Assembly (NCBI RefSeq): GCF_001899075.1
Contig: NZ_MKVA01000005.1
Location: 1,054,001-1,118,000 of the forward strand
Length of the DNA stretch: 64,000 bases
Direction of reading: 5' to 3'
From: Devosia sp. 67-54
GTDB taxonomy: Bacteria > Pseudomonadota > Alphaproteobacteria > Rhizobiales > Devosiaceae
The position numbers and the translations under genes were made by a program. The notes beneath the pieces are model-generated. The model did no database searches and was not told the origin of the DNA. It saw only the letters and a program-made list of their open reading frames with translations. Positions 11,099 through 20,281 of this stretch are shown here, piece by piece. Position 1 is the stretch's first letter, and every line of letters starts with the position of its first letter.

Positions 11099-11306
11099 GC
11101 ATGCCGGTGCCGTCCCTGCGACAGCGGGGAGCCAATTCGGGGCCGGCGCTGGGGGGCATGGGTCCCCGCGTTGGCGAAGCCCATGCCGCCTGGATGAGCG
11201 TGCAGACCGGCGTCGGCTCGGCTGTCGTCCCTGCGAAAACAGGACCCACGCCACTCCTGGCGCCAATGTCGGGTTGGGTCCCCGCTGTCGCGGGGATGGC
11301 ACGGGT
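11099..11306. repeat. cluster of REP-like hairpin units between alaS and recA
   Basis: This part of the 466-base alaS-recA spacer holds no credible gene but several related short hairpin units. 'TCCCTGCGACAGCGGGGA' lies at about 11113-11130, 'TCCCTGCGAAAACAGGACCC' at 11228-11247 and 'GGTCCCCGCTGTCGCGGGGA' at about 11277-11296. A degenerate unit 'GGTCCCCGCGTTGGCGAAG' is near 11161. The outermost units are inverted relative to each other. They match the general 'TCCC(C/T)GCGAAAGCGGGGA' type of dispersed alphaproteobacterial palindrome. Confidence 0.65.
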
Positions 11307-11333
11307 GGATGAGGCTGTTCCCTAGCTCCCACA

Positions 11334-11367
11334 CCCATCGGGTGTGACGCACCTCACACCCGATGGG
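11334..11367. repeat. perfect 14-bp inverted repeat downstream of the recA terminator
   Basis: CCCATCGGGTGTGA (11334-11347) and its exact reverse complement TCACACCCGATGGG (11354-11367) flank the six-base loop CGCACC. There is no T-run on either side, so it is not a typical intrinsic terminator. It lies just past the recA terminator. It may be another extragenic palindrome, a protein-binding site, or a transcript-stabilising hairpin. Confidence 0.6.
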
Positions 11368-11372
11368 AGGCG

Positions 11373-11411
11373 TAAAAAACAACAAGGGCGACGGGGGTGA
11401 CCCGTCGCCCT
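11373..11411 (-). terminator. rho-independent terminator of recA
   Basis: On the minus strand about 30 bases after the recA stop, an 11-bp perfect stem (AGGGCGACGGG, 11385-11395, with its complement at 11401-11411) and a five-base loop are followed by a T-rich tract (complement of 11374-11383). Confidence 0.85.
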
Positions 11412-11442
11412 CTGACCGAACCCCGTGACAGGTTCGAATGGG

Positions 11443-12519
<1,077 letters not shown>

Positions 12520-12592
12520 AGAGATTCTCCTTATTCCATGCCGGAGGACGGGCGGAAAGCGCGTCGGTACGTGCGGTGTATGTGCCTACTTT

Positions 12593-12607
12593 GTTCTCAT
12601 TTTGTTT
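12593..12607 (-). promoter_or_regulatory. SOS box (LexA site) upstream of recA
   Basis: GTTC-N7-GTTT at 12593-12607 (plus-strand reading) differs in one base from the alphaproteobacterial LexA consensus GTTC-N7-GTTC. It lies 74-88 bases upstream of the recA ATG, where LexA would be expected to act. On the recA strand it reads AAAC-N7-GAAC. The surrounding 20 bases are AT-rich compared with the rest of the window, as for a promoter. Confidence 0.65.
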
Positions 12608-12784
12608 CCAAATCGTCAAGAGGCATTTCGCGTCTTTTGTCACCTGCGCCAGCCGCGTCATGACGCCAGGAAGTCACGTCCGATAGGCCGGATTGCGGGG
12701 CTGTGCGCCGTAAAATCATACTTATGACGCTTGCGTTTTGGGTGTGGTCTGGCACTAGTGCGCGCCAGCGCGGAGGAGCGGACG

Positions 12785-13777
12785 ATGAATTTGATCCAGT
12801 TCACCAAGGACAATGGCGGCCGGGCGGTCGGCGCGATCGACAAGGGCAAGGCGCATGTCGTGAAGGGCGCCGACAGCGTCTACCGGCTGGCGCTCAAGGC
12901 GGCGGCGGATGGGGTGAAGCTCAAGGCGCTGGTCGGCGACAAGGGGCTGGGCAAGGCCATCGATGCGGCGGCGATCCTCAAGGAAGGCCGCATGCTGCCG
13001 CCGATCGACCATCCCGATCCGGCGCATCTTTACGTGACCGGCACCGGGCTCACGCATCTGGGCTCGGCCTCGACGCGCGACGCCATGCACAAGGCGAACC
13101 AGCAGGCGGCCGAAGCGCCGCTCACCGATTCGATGAAGATGTTCCGCATGGGGCTCGAGGGCGGCAAGCCGGCCAGGGGACAGGAGGGCGTGCAGCCCGA
13201 ATGGTTCTACAAGGGCAACGGCACGATCGTGGCGGCGCCGGGCGCGCCGATCCCCTCCCCCGCCTTCGCCAAAGATGCAGGCGAGGAGCCCGAGATGGCC
13301 GGCATCTATGTGATCGACAGGAAGGGCCGGCCGTTCCGGGTGGGCTTTGCGCTCGGCAACGAGTTTTCCGACCACGTGACCGAGCGGGTGAACTATCTGT
13401 GGCTCGCCCACTCCAAGCTGCGCTGGTGCTCGTTCGGGCCGGAGCTGAGGCTCGGCGCCCTGCCCGGCAATGTCAGCGGCACCTCGCGCATCCTGCGCAA
13501 GGGCAAGGTGGTGTGGGAAAAGCCGTTCCTCAGCGGCGAGGACAACATGTCCCACAGCATCGCCAATCTCGAGCACCACCACTTCAAGTACCGGCTGTTC
13601 CGGCAGCCGGGCGACGTGCACGTGCATATGTTCGGCACCGCGACGCTGAGCTTTGCCGACGGCATCACAACCCAAGCCGGCGACGTGTTCGAGATTTCGG
13701 AGCCGCAGTTCGGCTTGCCGCTCCGCAACTCCGTGGCATGGGACAAAGCCGAGGCGGTGAAGATACACTCGCTGTGA
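12785..13777 (+). CDS. AraD1 family protein (GguC-like, fumarylacetoacetate hydrolase superfamily)
   Basis: A 330-residue protein resembling the AraD1/GguC family, which includes L-2-keto-3-deoxyarabonate dehydratases. Recognisable parts are 'HPDPAHLYVTGTGLTHLGSA', 'PEWFYKGNGTIVAAPGAPI', 'EPEMAGIYVIDRKGRPFRVG', 'GNEFSDHVTERVNYLWLAHS' and 'HVHMFGTATLSFADG', which fit a FAH-like metal-binding fold. The ATG at 12785 is preceded by a GGAGGA-like site (GGAGGAGCGGACG). The stop shares a base with the next gene's ATG, so it is co-translated with a nucleoside hydrolase. A pentose-acid dehydratase role is likely but unproven. Confidence 0.8.
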   Translation: MNLIQFTKDNGGRAVGAIDKGKAHVVKGADSVYRLALKAAADGVKLKALVGDKGLGKAIDAAAILKEGRMLPPIDHPDPAHLYVTGTGLTHLGSASTRDAMHKANQQAAEAPLTDSMKMFRMGLEGGKPARGQEGVQPEWFYKGNGTIVAAPGAPIPSPAFAKDAGEEPEMAGIYVIDRKGRPFRVGFALGNEFSDHVTERVNYLWLAHSKLRWCSFGPELRLGALPGNVSGTSRILRKGKVVWEKPFLSGEDNMSHSIANLEHHHFKYRLFRQPGDVHVHMFGTATLSFADGITTQAGDVFEISEPQFGLPLRNSVAWDKAEAVKIHSL

Positions 13778-14745
13778 TGGCACAGAAGATTCTCTACGAT
13801 ACCGATCCGGGCGTCGACGACGCGATGGCGCTGCTGCTGCTGGCGCGGCACCCCGAGGTCGAACTGGTCGGCATCACGTCGGTGTTCGGCAATGCCCCGA
13901 TCGAGACCACGACGCGCAACGCGCTCTACCTCAAGCAGCTGTTCGGCATCGCGGCGCCGGTGGCGCGCGGCGCCGCCAAGGCGCTGGGGTCGGCGGAGAT
14001 GCCGGCGGGGGCGGCGTTCGTCCACGGCGACAACGGGCTCGGCAACATCCCGATCCCCGAGGTGACGGCCAAGGCCGATCCGCGGCCGGCGGCGCAGTTC
14101 ATCGTCGACATCGTGCGGGCGCATCCGGGCGAGGTGACGATCGTCGCGGTGGGGCGGATGACCAACCTCGCCGAAGCGCTGGCGCTCGACCCCGGCATCG
14201 CGCCGCTGGTCAAGGCGGTGTCGGTGATGGGCGGGGCGTTCGGGCGCAACGGGCATTTCGGCAACGTCACGCCGGTGGCCGAAGCCAACATCATCGGCGA
14301 TCCGGTGGCGGCCGACATCGTGTTCGGCGCCCGCTGGCCGATGACCATCGTCGGGCTCGACGTGACGCATGAATCGGTGATGACCGACGCCTATATGCGG
14401 GCGCTGGCCGCCGAGGCGGGCACGGACGGCGCCTTCCTGTGGGAGGTGTCGCGCTTCTATGCGGGGTTCTACACGAAGAGCCAGCAATACCTCGACGGCT
14501 TCGCCGTGCACGATTCGAGCGCCGTGGCGGCGGTGCTGCACCCGGAATTCTTCACCTATGCGCGCGGGCCGGTGCGGGTGATCGCCGACGGCATCGCCAG
14601 CGGGCAGACCATCCTCAGGCCCGAGGGCTATTACGACCGCGCCAGGGACTGGGACGGCAGGCCGTCGTGCAACGTGGCGGTGACGGTGGATGCCGCGGCG
14701 TTCCTCAGATTCTACCGCGATACCATCATCGACGGCGCGCGCTGA
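13777..14745 (+). CDS. nucleoside hydrolase (inosine-uridine preferring type)
   Basis: A 322-residue enzyme that splits the N-glycosidic bond of ribonucleosides. The calcium-binding fingerprint 'DTDPGVDDAMALLLL' is at residues 8-22. 'VSVMGGAFGRNGHFGNVTPV' and 'EANIIGDPVAADIVFGA' form the substrate pocket, and 'FAVHDSSAVAAVLHPEFF' supplies the last aspartate ligand. The start overlaps the previous stop (TGATG) and its own stop overlaps the next ATG. This is part of a four-gene unit with AraD1, an ABM protein and an EamA protein, consistent with sugar/nucleoside salvage. Confidence 0.92.
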   Translation: MAQKILYDTDPGVDDAMALLLLARHPEVELVGITSVFGNAPIETTTRNALYLKQLFGIAAPVARGAAKALGSAEMPAGAAFVHGDNGLGNIPIPEVTAKADPRPAAQFIVDIVRAHPGEVTIVAVGRMTNLAEALALDPGIAPLVKAVSVMGGAFGRNGHFGNVTPVAEANIIGDPVAADIVFGARWPMTIVGLDVTHESVMTDAYMRALAAEAGTDGAFLWEVSRFYAGFYTKSQQYLDGFAVHDSSAVAAVLHPEFFTYARGPVRVIADGIASGQTILRPEGYYDRARDWDGRPSCNVAVTVDAAAFLRFYRDTIIDGAR

Positions 14746-15038
14746 TGTACGGGCTGATCGGCCGTATCCGGGCGGTGCCGGGCCAGCGCGCCGCGCTGGC
14801 GGCGGTAATGGTAGAGGACGGCGCGATGCCCGGCTGCCTGAGCTACGTCGTGGCCGAGGACCCGGCCGATGCCGACGTGCTGTGGGTCACCGAAGTGTGG
14901 GTGGACGAGGCGGCGCACAAGGCGTCGCTGGCGCTGCCGCAGGTGCAGGCGGCCATCGCCAAGGGGCGGCCGCTGGTCGCCGGGGTCGACAGCCACGTCG
15001 CGACGCGGGTGCTCGGCGGCATCGGGCTCAAGGGATAG
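14745..15038 (+). CDS. antibiotic biosynthesis monooxygenase (ABM) domain protein
   Basis: A 97-residue single-domain dimeric alpha-beta barrel protein. 'GLIGRIRAVPGQRAALAAVM', 'MPGCLSYVVAEDPADADVLW' and 'VTEVWVDEAAHKASL' give the beta-alpha-beta pattern of the ABM/YgiN family. Members range from quinol monooxygenases to heme oxygenases; no residue here fixes the function. The ATG overlaps the nucleoside hydrolase stop (TGATG). Confidence 0.83.
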   Translation: MYGLIGRIRAVPGQRAALAAVMVEDGAMPGCLSYVVAEDPADADVLWVTEVWVDEAAHKASLALPQVQAAIAKGRPLVAGVDSHVATRVLGGIGLKG

Positions 15039-15042
15039 CGCG

Positions 15043-15477
15043 GTGAACCCGTTGGCGAGCTGGCAGTTCTGGGCGCTCGGCTCGGCGGTGTTCGCGGCGC
15101 TGACGGCGATCCTCGCCAAGGTGGGCGTCGAGAACGTCAATTCCGACTTCGCCACCTTCATCCGCACCATCGTGATCCTGGCGGCGGCGGGCGCCATGGT
15201 GCTGGTCACCAAGCACTGGCAGGCGCCAGCGACGGTGACGCCCAAGACCTGGACCTTCCTGATCCTGTCGAGCATCGCCACGGGGCTGAGCTGGATCTGC
15301 TATTTCCGCGCGCTGAAGCTCGGCAACGCGGCGCAGGTGGCGCCGATCGACAAGCTGAGCGTGGTGCTGGTGGCGATCATCGCGGCGCTGTTGCTGGGCG
15401 AGAAGCTGTCGCCGATCAACTGGGCCGGCGTGGCGCTGATCGGGGTCGGCGCGGTGCTGGTGGCGCTGCGGGTGTAA
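15043..15477 (+). CDS. short EamA-domain membrane protein
   Basis: A 144-residue protein with five hydrophobic segments forming a single EamA repeat, half the size of a usual DMT transporter. It ends with the typical 'IDKLSVVLVAIIAALLLGEK' and 'GVALIGVGAVLVAL' helices. It would have to dimerise to transport. The GTG at 15043 lies four bases after the ABM stop, making it the last gene of the AraD1 to EamA unit. Confidence 0.83.
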   Translation: MNPLASWQFWALGSAVFAALTAILAKVGVENVNSDFATFIRTIVILAAAGAMVLVTKHWQAPATVTPKTWTFLILSSIATGLSWICYFRALKLGNAAQVAPIDKLSVVLVAIIAALLLGEKLSPINWAGVALIGVGAVLVALRV

Positions 15478-15483
15478 GACGAT

Positions 15484-15636
15484 GGTGCAGTCGGACCCTT
15501 CTCCCGCTTGCGGGGGAAGGTGGCGCCGAAGGCGACGGAAGGGGGGAGCCGCTTGCGCCGATGCTTGGGGCCGCCCCCTCCACCAGCTTCGCTGGTCCCC
15601 CTCCCCCGTAAACGGGAGAGGAGCGCTGACTGCAGG
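15484..15636. repeat. dispersed GC-rich inverted-repeat element, family A (copy 1)
   Basis: A gene-free element between the convergent EamA and CFA-type genes. It starts with TGCAGTCGG, continues with a CTCCCGCTTGCGGGGGAAGG hairpin, and ends with the inverse arrangement CTCCCCCGTAAACGGGAG followed by GACTGCA. The ends are therefore inverted repeats of each other. Related units with the same GCAGTCGG box and C/G-run hairpin occur at about 46927-46970 and 51976-52025. Confidence 0.6.
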
Positions 15637-15637
15637 C

Positions 15638-16873
15638 TCAGACCGGCTTCTTGTACTGGTAGATGCCGACGTCGATGGAGCCTTCGGCGAAGCCGGCTTC
15701 GCAGTAGCTCAAATAGTAGACCCATTTGCGCTTGAAGGTCTCGTCGAAGCCGAGCTTCTGGATTTCGTGCCAGCGCTCGAGGAAGCGTTCGCGCCAGAGC
15801 GCCAGGGTGCGGGCGTAGCTCAGGCGGAAATTCTCGACGTTTTCGAGCATCAGGCCGACGCGCCTGCCCTGCTCGCGCATGGCCGTCTTGGTCAGCAGCA
15901 TGCCGCCGGGGAAGATGTAGCGCTGGATGAAATCGGGGGTGGAGCGGTAGCCCTCGAAATCGGCCTCGTTGATGGTGATGGCCTGGATGGCGGCGGTGCC
16001 GCCGGGCTTCAGCCGGTCGAACACGGTCTGGAAATAGCTCGGCCAGTGCTCCTCGCCCACCGCCTCGATCATCTCGATGGAGCCGATGTGGTCGTACTGG
16101 CCCTCGGTGTGGCGATAATCCTCGAAATGGAAGGTGGCGAGGTTGTCAAGCCCCTGCCGGGCGATGCGCTGCTGGGCGTAGGCGAGCTGCTCGCGGCTCA
16201 GCGTGATGCCGTAAACCGAGGCGCCATAATCCTTGGCCACCGTTTCGGCGAACCCGCCCCAGCCGCAGCCGATCTCGAGCACGCTGTCGCCGGCCTTGAC
16301 GCCGGCGGCGTCGGCGACGGCACGGTATTTGGCGTGCTGGGCCGCCTCCAGCGCCTGGTCGTCGGACGAAAACAGCGCGGAGGAATAGGTCATCGAAGGG
16401 TCGAGCCACTGGGCGTAAAACTCGTTGCCGAGGTCGTAATGCTCGGAGATGTTCTCCTTGGATCCGTCGACCGTGTTGGCGCGGCTCAGATGGTAGGCGA
16501 TGTCCTGGGTGGCGCGGCCGAACCAGCCGGCGCCCTTGGGCTGGAACTCGTTGCGGTTCTGCAGGAAATAGCGGAACAGCGCCGTCAGATCCTCGACCTC
16601 GACGTCGCCGCGCATATAGGCGTTGGCAAAGCCCACGGTGCCGCGGCGCAGCGTTTCCGGAATCATCGAGAAATTGTGGACGACGAGCTTGGGGTGCTCG
16701 CCGGTGCCGGGCCGCCCGAAGGTCTTCGACCGGCCGTTGGGAAAGGTGATGGTCACGGCGCCGCGCTTCGGGCGGCCGATCAGCCGTTCCCCGAACCAGG
16801 CGGCGACGCCCGAGGTCAGATGGTTCCAAAGCGTCGGACCACGCAGGCTGCGCTCGTCGGCAAGCTTATCCAT
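15638..16873 (-). CDS. cfa: cyclopropane-fatty-acyl-phospholipid synthase family methyltransferase
   Basis: A 411-residue SAM-dependent enzyme. The C-terminal two thirds match CFA synthase: 'ENISEHYDLGNEFYAQWLDP' with 'MTYSSALF', SAM-binding motif I 'VLEIGCGWGGFAE', 'YDHIGSIEMIEAVGEEHWPS' and 'RYIFPGGMLLTK'. Such enzymes add a methylene bridge to unsaturated phospholipid acyl chains at the inner membrane. The N-terminal 110 residues are the usual lipid-binding region. Related paralogues act on other lipids, so the exact product is not certain. Monocistronic. Confidence 0.9.
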   Translation of the reverse strand: MDKLADERSLRGPTLWNHLTSGVAAWFGERLIGRPKRGAVTITFPNGRSKTFGRPGTGEHPKLVVHNFSMIPETLRRGTVGFANAYMRGDVEVEDLTALFRYFLQNRNEFQPKGAGWFGRATQDIAYHLSRANTVDGSKENISEHYDLGNEFYAQWLDPSMTYSSALFSSDDQALEAAQHAKYRAVADAAGVKAGDSVLEIGCGWGGFAETVAKDYGASVYGITLSREQLAYAQQRIARQGLDNLATFHFEDYRHTEGQYDHIGSIEMIEAVGEEHWPSYFQTVFDRLKPGGTAAIQAITINEADFEGYRSTPDFIQRYIFPGGMLLTKTAMREQGRRVGLMLENVENFRLSYARTLALWRERFLERWHEIQKLGFDETFKRKWVYYLSYCEAGFAEGSIDVGIYQYKKPV

Positions 16874-17125
16874 AGTTCATCGATCCAGAAATCTGCCGCC
16901 AGCGCCCCCCGCGCCGGCCGCTCACGCCTTCAGCCGCTGGTTGGGCGGTCGATCCGCCGTCCATCGGCTGTCGCCGATAATTTAGCGGCCACAATGCGAT
17001 ATGCAAGCCGGAGCGCGGCTGCAAGTGCGCAGTGTGGGTGGTTTGCCACGATCGGCGCGCGCCAGCCCTGACTGAGGCCACGGCGGACGGCGCGCCTGGA
17101 AAGATGTCGTCAGTCCTCGCGCCGG

Positions 17126-17227
17126 TCAGCGCATGAACTTGCAGGTGATGAGCGTCAGCGTCGAAGCAGCCAGCAGCATCGGCAGCAAGAAGATCGCGGC
17201 GTCGATGTAGTCGAGAAGGTTGAGCAT
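17126..17227 (-). CDS. possible 33-residue single-span membrane peptide
   Basis: A small frame from ATG 17227 to TGA 17126. An AGGGAG ribosome-binding site lies eight bases before the start, embedded in 'GAGGGAGTTAACAAATG'. The peptide begins MLNLLDYIDAAIFLLP, continues with leucine/alanine/threonine-rich sequence that could span the membrane, and ends TCKFMR. It fills an otherwise empty 460-base gap between the CFA-type gene and recJ. I recognise no family. The good initiation region is the main argument that it is real. Confidence 0.45.
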   Translation of the reverse strand: MLNLLDYIDAAIFLLPMLLAASTLTLITCKFMR

Positions 17228-17332
17228 TTGTTAACTCCCTCATTGGGCAGCTCTTTCGGCCGCCTCCATTGAACAGATGCTGGAGCGGGAGTTCATCCGG
17301 CGTTCACGCGCCGGAAATAGCGGCGATCAGCG

Positions 17333-19120
17333 TTAAGCGGGACTTTCCGCGGCGTCGGTGACGCGCAATTGCACGCTGGTCTGGCCCTGGTAGTGGTCGA
17401 GGCTCAGCGTGCCGGCGACGTGGAGTGGCCGGTCGTCGCCCGCGGCGAGCAGCGCCTGGCCGAGCGGCGTGGTGGCGGCGCGGAAGGCGATGGCCTTGAG
17501 CCGCGCGCCGTCGCCGGAATTGAGCTGGAAGCTCACATGGCCCCCTGCCCCCACCACCTGCGGGAACTTCACGCGATGGGCGGGAAAGGCGAAGACCGGC
17601 TGCGGGTTGCCGGCGCCGAACGGTCCGGCCCGCTCGATGTCCTCGACGAAATCGACGGTGGCGCCGCGGGCGCTGAGCGCGGCATCGATCCTGAGATCGG
17701 TGAGCGCCCGGGCGGTGCCGACAGCGCCGCGCAGCGCGTCGCTCATGTGGGCGCGGAACGGGCCGAGCTGGCCCGGCTTCAGGGTGACGCCGGCCGCCAT
17801 GGCGTGGCCGCCACCCTTTTCGATGATGTCGGCCTCGACGGCGGCGATCACGGCGCGGCCGAGGTCGACGCCGGGCATGGAGCGCCCCGAGCCCGTGCCG
17901 GTGCCGTCGGGATAGAGCGCGATGGCGAAGGCCGGGCGCTCGAAGCGCTCGCGCAGGCGGGCGGCGACGAGGCCGACCACCCCGGCATGCCAGTTGGCGG
18001 AGGCGAGCACCAGCACCGGCGGCCCCTCGCCGTCGCCGATCTCCTCCTCGGCGACGCGGGTGGCCTCGGCGACCGCGTCGAGCTCGATCTTCTGGCGTTC
18101 GGCGTTGAGCTCGTTGAGGCGGGCGGCGATCACCAGCGCCTCGTGCTCGTCGTCGAGGGTGAGCAGCCGGGTGCCGAGCGCCGCATCGCCGATGCGGCCG
18201 CCGGCGTTGATGCGCGGGCCGACCAGATAGCCCAGATGGTAGGGATTGAGCGGGCCGGTGACGCGGGCGGCGAGCGCCAGCGCGCCGATGCCCCGGTTGG
18301 CCGCGTGGCGCGCCACGTCGAGGCCGCGCACGACGAAGGCGCGGTTGAGGCCGGTGAGTGGAACGACGTCGCAGACGGTCGCCAGCGCCACCAGGTCGAG
18401 CAGTTGCATCAGATCGGGCTGGCCGGTGTCGCCGCGCTGGCGCAGCAGCCGGTTGGCCGCGACCAGCACCATGAAGGTGACGCCGGCGGCGCAGAGGTAG
18501 CCGAGGCCGGAGATATCGTCGGGCCGGTTGGGGTTGACGATGGCGAGCGCGGCATCCGGCAGGCCGTGGTCGCTGAGATGGTGGTCGATCACCAGCACAT
18601 CGGTGCCGCGGCCTCTGGCGTGGGCGATCGGCCCGGCGCTGACGGTGCCGCAATCGAGGGTGACGATGAGCGTGGCGCCGGCGTCGATCAGCTTGTCGAT
18701 GGCGGCGACGTTCGGGCCGTAGCCCTCGAAGATGCGGTCGGGGATGTAGACCTCGGGATCGAGGCCGAAATGCCTGAGATACCGGCTCATCAGCGCGCAG
18801 GCGCTGGCGCCGTCGACGTCGTAGTCGCCGAACAGCGCAACCTTCTCGTTGTTGGTGATGGCCGTCACCAGACGGGCGGCCAGCCGGTCCATGTCGGCCA
18901 TGGTGGACGGGTCCGGCATCAGGTTGCGGATCGTGGGGTTCAGGTACTCCTCGGCGCCCTCGATGGTGACGCCACGACCGGCAATGATCCGCGCCAGGAT
19001 TTCACTGACGCCCAGACGCTGCGCGATCGCCTGCGCGATACGCGTCTCGGCGTCCCCGAGCCGGTCCACCCAGGCGCGGCCGGTGATCGATTTCATGACG
19101 TTGAGGAAGGGCTCGGCCAT
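17333..19120 (-). CDS. recJ: single-stranded-DNA-specific exonuclease RecJ
   Basis: A 595-residue 5'-3' ssDNA exonuclease of recombination and mismatch repair. The DHH catalytic core shows 'FGDYDVDGASACALMSRYLR', 'VTLDCGT' and 'VLVIDHHLSDHGLPDA'. The DHHA1 domain has 'GRSMPGVDLGRAVIAA' and 'KGGGHAMAAGVTLK'. The C-terminal OB fold is present ('RPLHVAGTLSLDHYQGQTSV'). Full length. It belongs to a run recJ-glpX-hom-alaC on the minus strand, but is separated from glpX by plus-strand genes. Confidence 0.95.
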   Translation of the reverse strand: MAEPFLNVMKSITGRAWVDRLGDAETRIAQAIAQRLGVSEILARIIAGRGVTIEGAEEYLNPTIRNLMPDPSTMADMDRLAARLVTAITNNEKVALFGDYDVDGASACALMSRYLRHFGLDPEVYIPDRIFEGYGPNVAAIDKLIDAGATLIVTLDCGTVSAGPIAHARGRGTDVLVIDHHLSDHGLPDAALAIVNPNRPDDISGLGYLCAAGVTFMVLVAANRLLRQRGDTGQPDLMQLLDLVALATVCDVVPLTGLNRAFVVRGLDVARHAANRGIGALALAARVTGPLNPYHLGYLVGPRINAGGRIGDAALGTRLLTLDDEHEALVIAARLNELNAERQKIELDAVAEATRVAEEEIGDGEGPPVLVLASANWHAGVVGLVAARLRERFERPAFAIALYPDGTGTGSGRSMPGVDLGRAVIAAVEADIIEKGGGHAMAAGVTLKPGQLGPFRAHMSDALRGAVGTARALTDLRIDAALSARGATVDFVEDIERAGPFGAGNPQPVFAFPAHRVKFPQVVGAGGHVSFQLNSGDGARLKAIAFRAATTPLGQALLAAGDDRPLHVAGTLSLDHYQGQTSVQLRVTDAAESPA

Positions 19121-19247
19121 GGCCCGGAGGTAAGCGCAATTGCGCGCGCCGTCGAGGCGGGCAAAAGCGACATCGTCGCGATTTCAAGGTCTAACACGCA
19201 GATTTTTGGCCCCCATATCTTCGCCATCTTTCACGATGGGGACCAAG

Positions 19248-20210
19248 ATGCTCCGTTCTCGCTGGTTTCGACTTTCGGCGCTGTTCGCCGTGCTGCTGAC
19301 GGTGTTTTCGCTGTCGGCGGTGAGTACGGCCGAGGCGCGGTTCGGCGGCAGCTTCGGCAGCCGCGGCATGCGCACCTACCAGACGGTGCCGGCGACGCCG
19401 ACAGTGCCGGGCGTCACCGGGCCGGTGCAGCGCTCGATGACGACGCCTGGCTACAACAACGCCGGCGGCCTCGGCGCGCCTTACGCGCGAACCGGCGGAC
19501 TGTTCAGTGGCATGGGCGGCTGGCTGCTCGGCGGCCTGCTGTTCTCGGGCCTGTTCGGCATGCTGTTCCATGGCGGGCTGATGGGATTCGGCGGCTTCGG
19601 CGGCATCTTCAGCCTGATCATCCAGGTGGCGATCCTGTACTTCGTGCTGCGCTGGGTGTTCCGCCGCTTCGGCTGGGGCCAGCAGCCGGCGGCGAGTGGC
19701 CCGGGCTATGGCGGCAATGGCTACAATTATTCCGCGCCGCGCCAGGACTGGCAGCCGTCCGGCGGCGGCTATGGCTCGGGTGCCGGTGGCAGCCGCGGCG
19801 GCAAGGACGAGATCGGGGTCACCAATGCCGACCTCAACGTGTTCGAGCAGCGGCTGAGCCAGATGCAGGATGCCTTTTCCCGCGAGGACCATGACGCGCT
19901 GCGCCGGATCACGACGCCGGAGGTGATGAGCTACCTCAGCGAGGAGCTGGCGCAGAACGCCGCCAAGGGCCTGCGCAACGAGGTGTTCGACGTCAAGCTG
20001 CTGAGCGGCGACATCGCCGAGGCCTGGCGCGAGGGAACGGACGAGTATGTAACGGTGGCCCTGCGCTACGAGAGCCGCGACGTGATGCGCAACCGCGCCA
20101 CGGGCGAGCTGGTCTCGGGCATCGACGGCCTCGACCAGCACTCGGAGGTATGGACCTTCGTCCGCCACAACCGCGGCGAGTGGCTGCTGAGCGCGATCCA
20201 GGGGGCGTAA
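19248..20210 (+). CDS. Tim44-like domain membrane protein
   Basis: A 320-residue protein. A signal or anchor segment spans about residues 6-25 (ends 'VSTAEARF'). A glycine-rich region with hydrophobic stretches follows ('GGWLLGGLLFSGLFGMLFHG', 'IFSLIIQVAILYFVLRWVF') at about 85-145. The Tim44 domain follows from about 190 ('ADLNVFEQRLSQMQDAF') to the end ('RHNRGEWLLSAIQGA'). Bacterial Tim44-like proteins are linked to membrane protein insertion, but the function is unproven. I chose ATG 19248 over 19236 because GGGGAC sits at the right distance before it. Confidence 0.82.
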   Translation: MLRSRWFRLSALFAVLLTVFSLSAVSTAEARFGGSFGSRGMRTYQTVPATPTVPGVTGPVQRSMTTPGYNNAGGLGAPYARTGGLFSGMGGWLLGGLLFSGLFGMLFHGGLMGFGGFGGIFSLIIQVAILYFVLRWVFRRFGWGQQPAASGPGYGGNGYNYSAPRQDWQPSGGGYGSGAGGSRGGKDEIGVTNADLNVFEQRLSQMQDAFSREDHDALRRITTPEVMSYLSEELAQNAAKGLRNEVFDVKLLSGDIAEAWREGTDEYVTVALRYESRDVMRNRATGELVSGIDGLDQHSEVWTFVRHNRGEWLLSAIQGA

Positions 20211-20281
20211 GCCCTGGGACCGGGGATTGGCGCGGGCGACCGAGGGGCCGCCCGTTTGCATTTTGGCGCAACTGCGCCCAG

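Noticed and set aside
11001-11442. CRISPR-like array in the alaS-recA spacer
   Set aside because: The repeats are palindromic, unequal in spacing and few; they fit REP-type elements and no cas genes are present.
17369-19894. Long plus-strand open frame (841 codons) opposite recJ and running into the Tim44-like gene
   Set aside because: Composition is that of antisense GC-rich DNA; it crosses two real genes in other frames.
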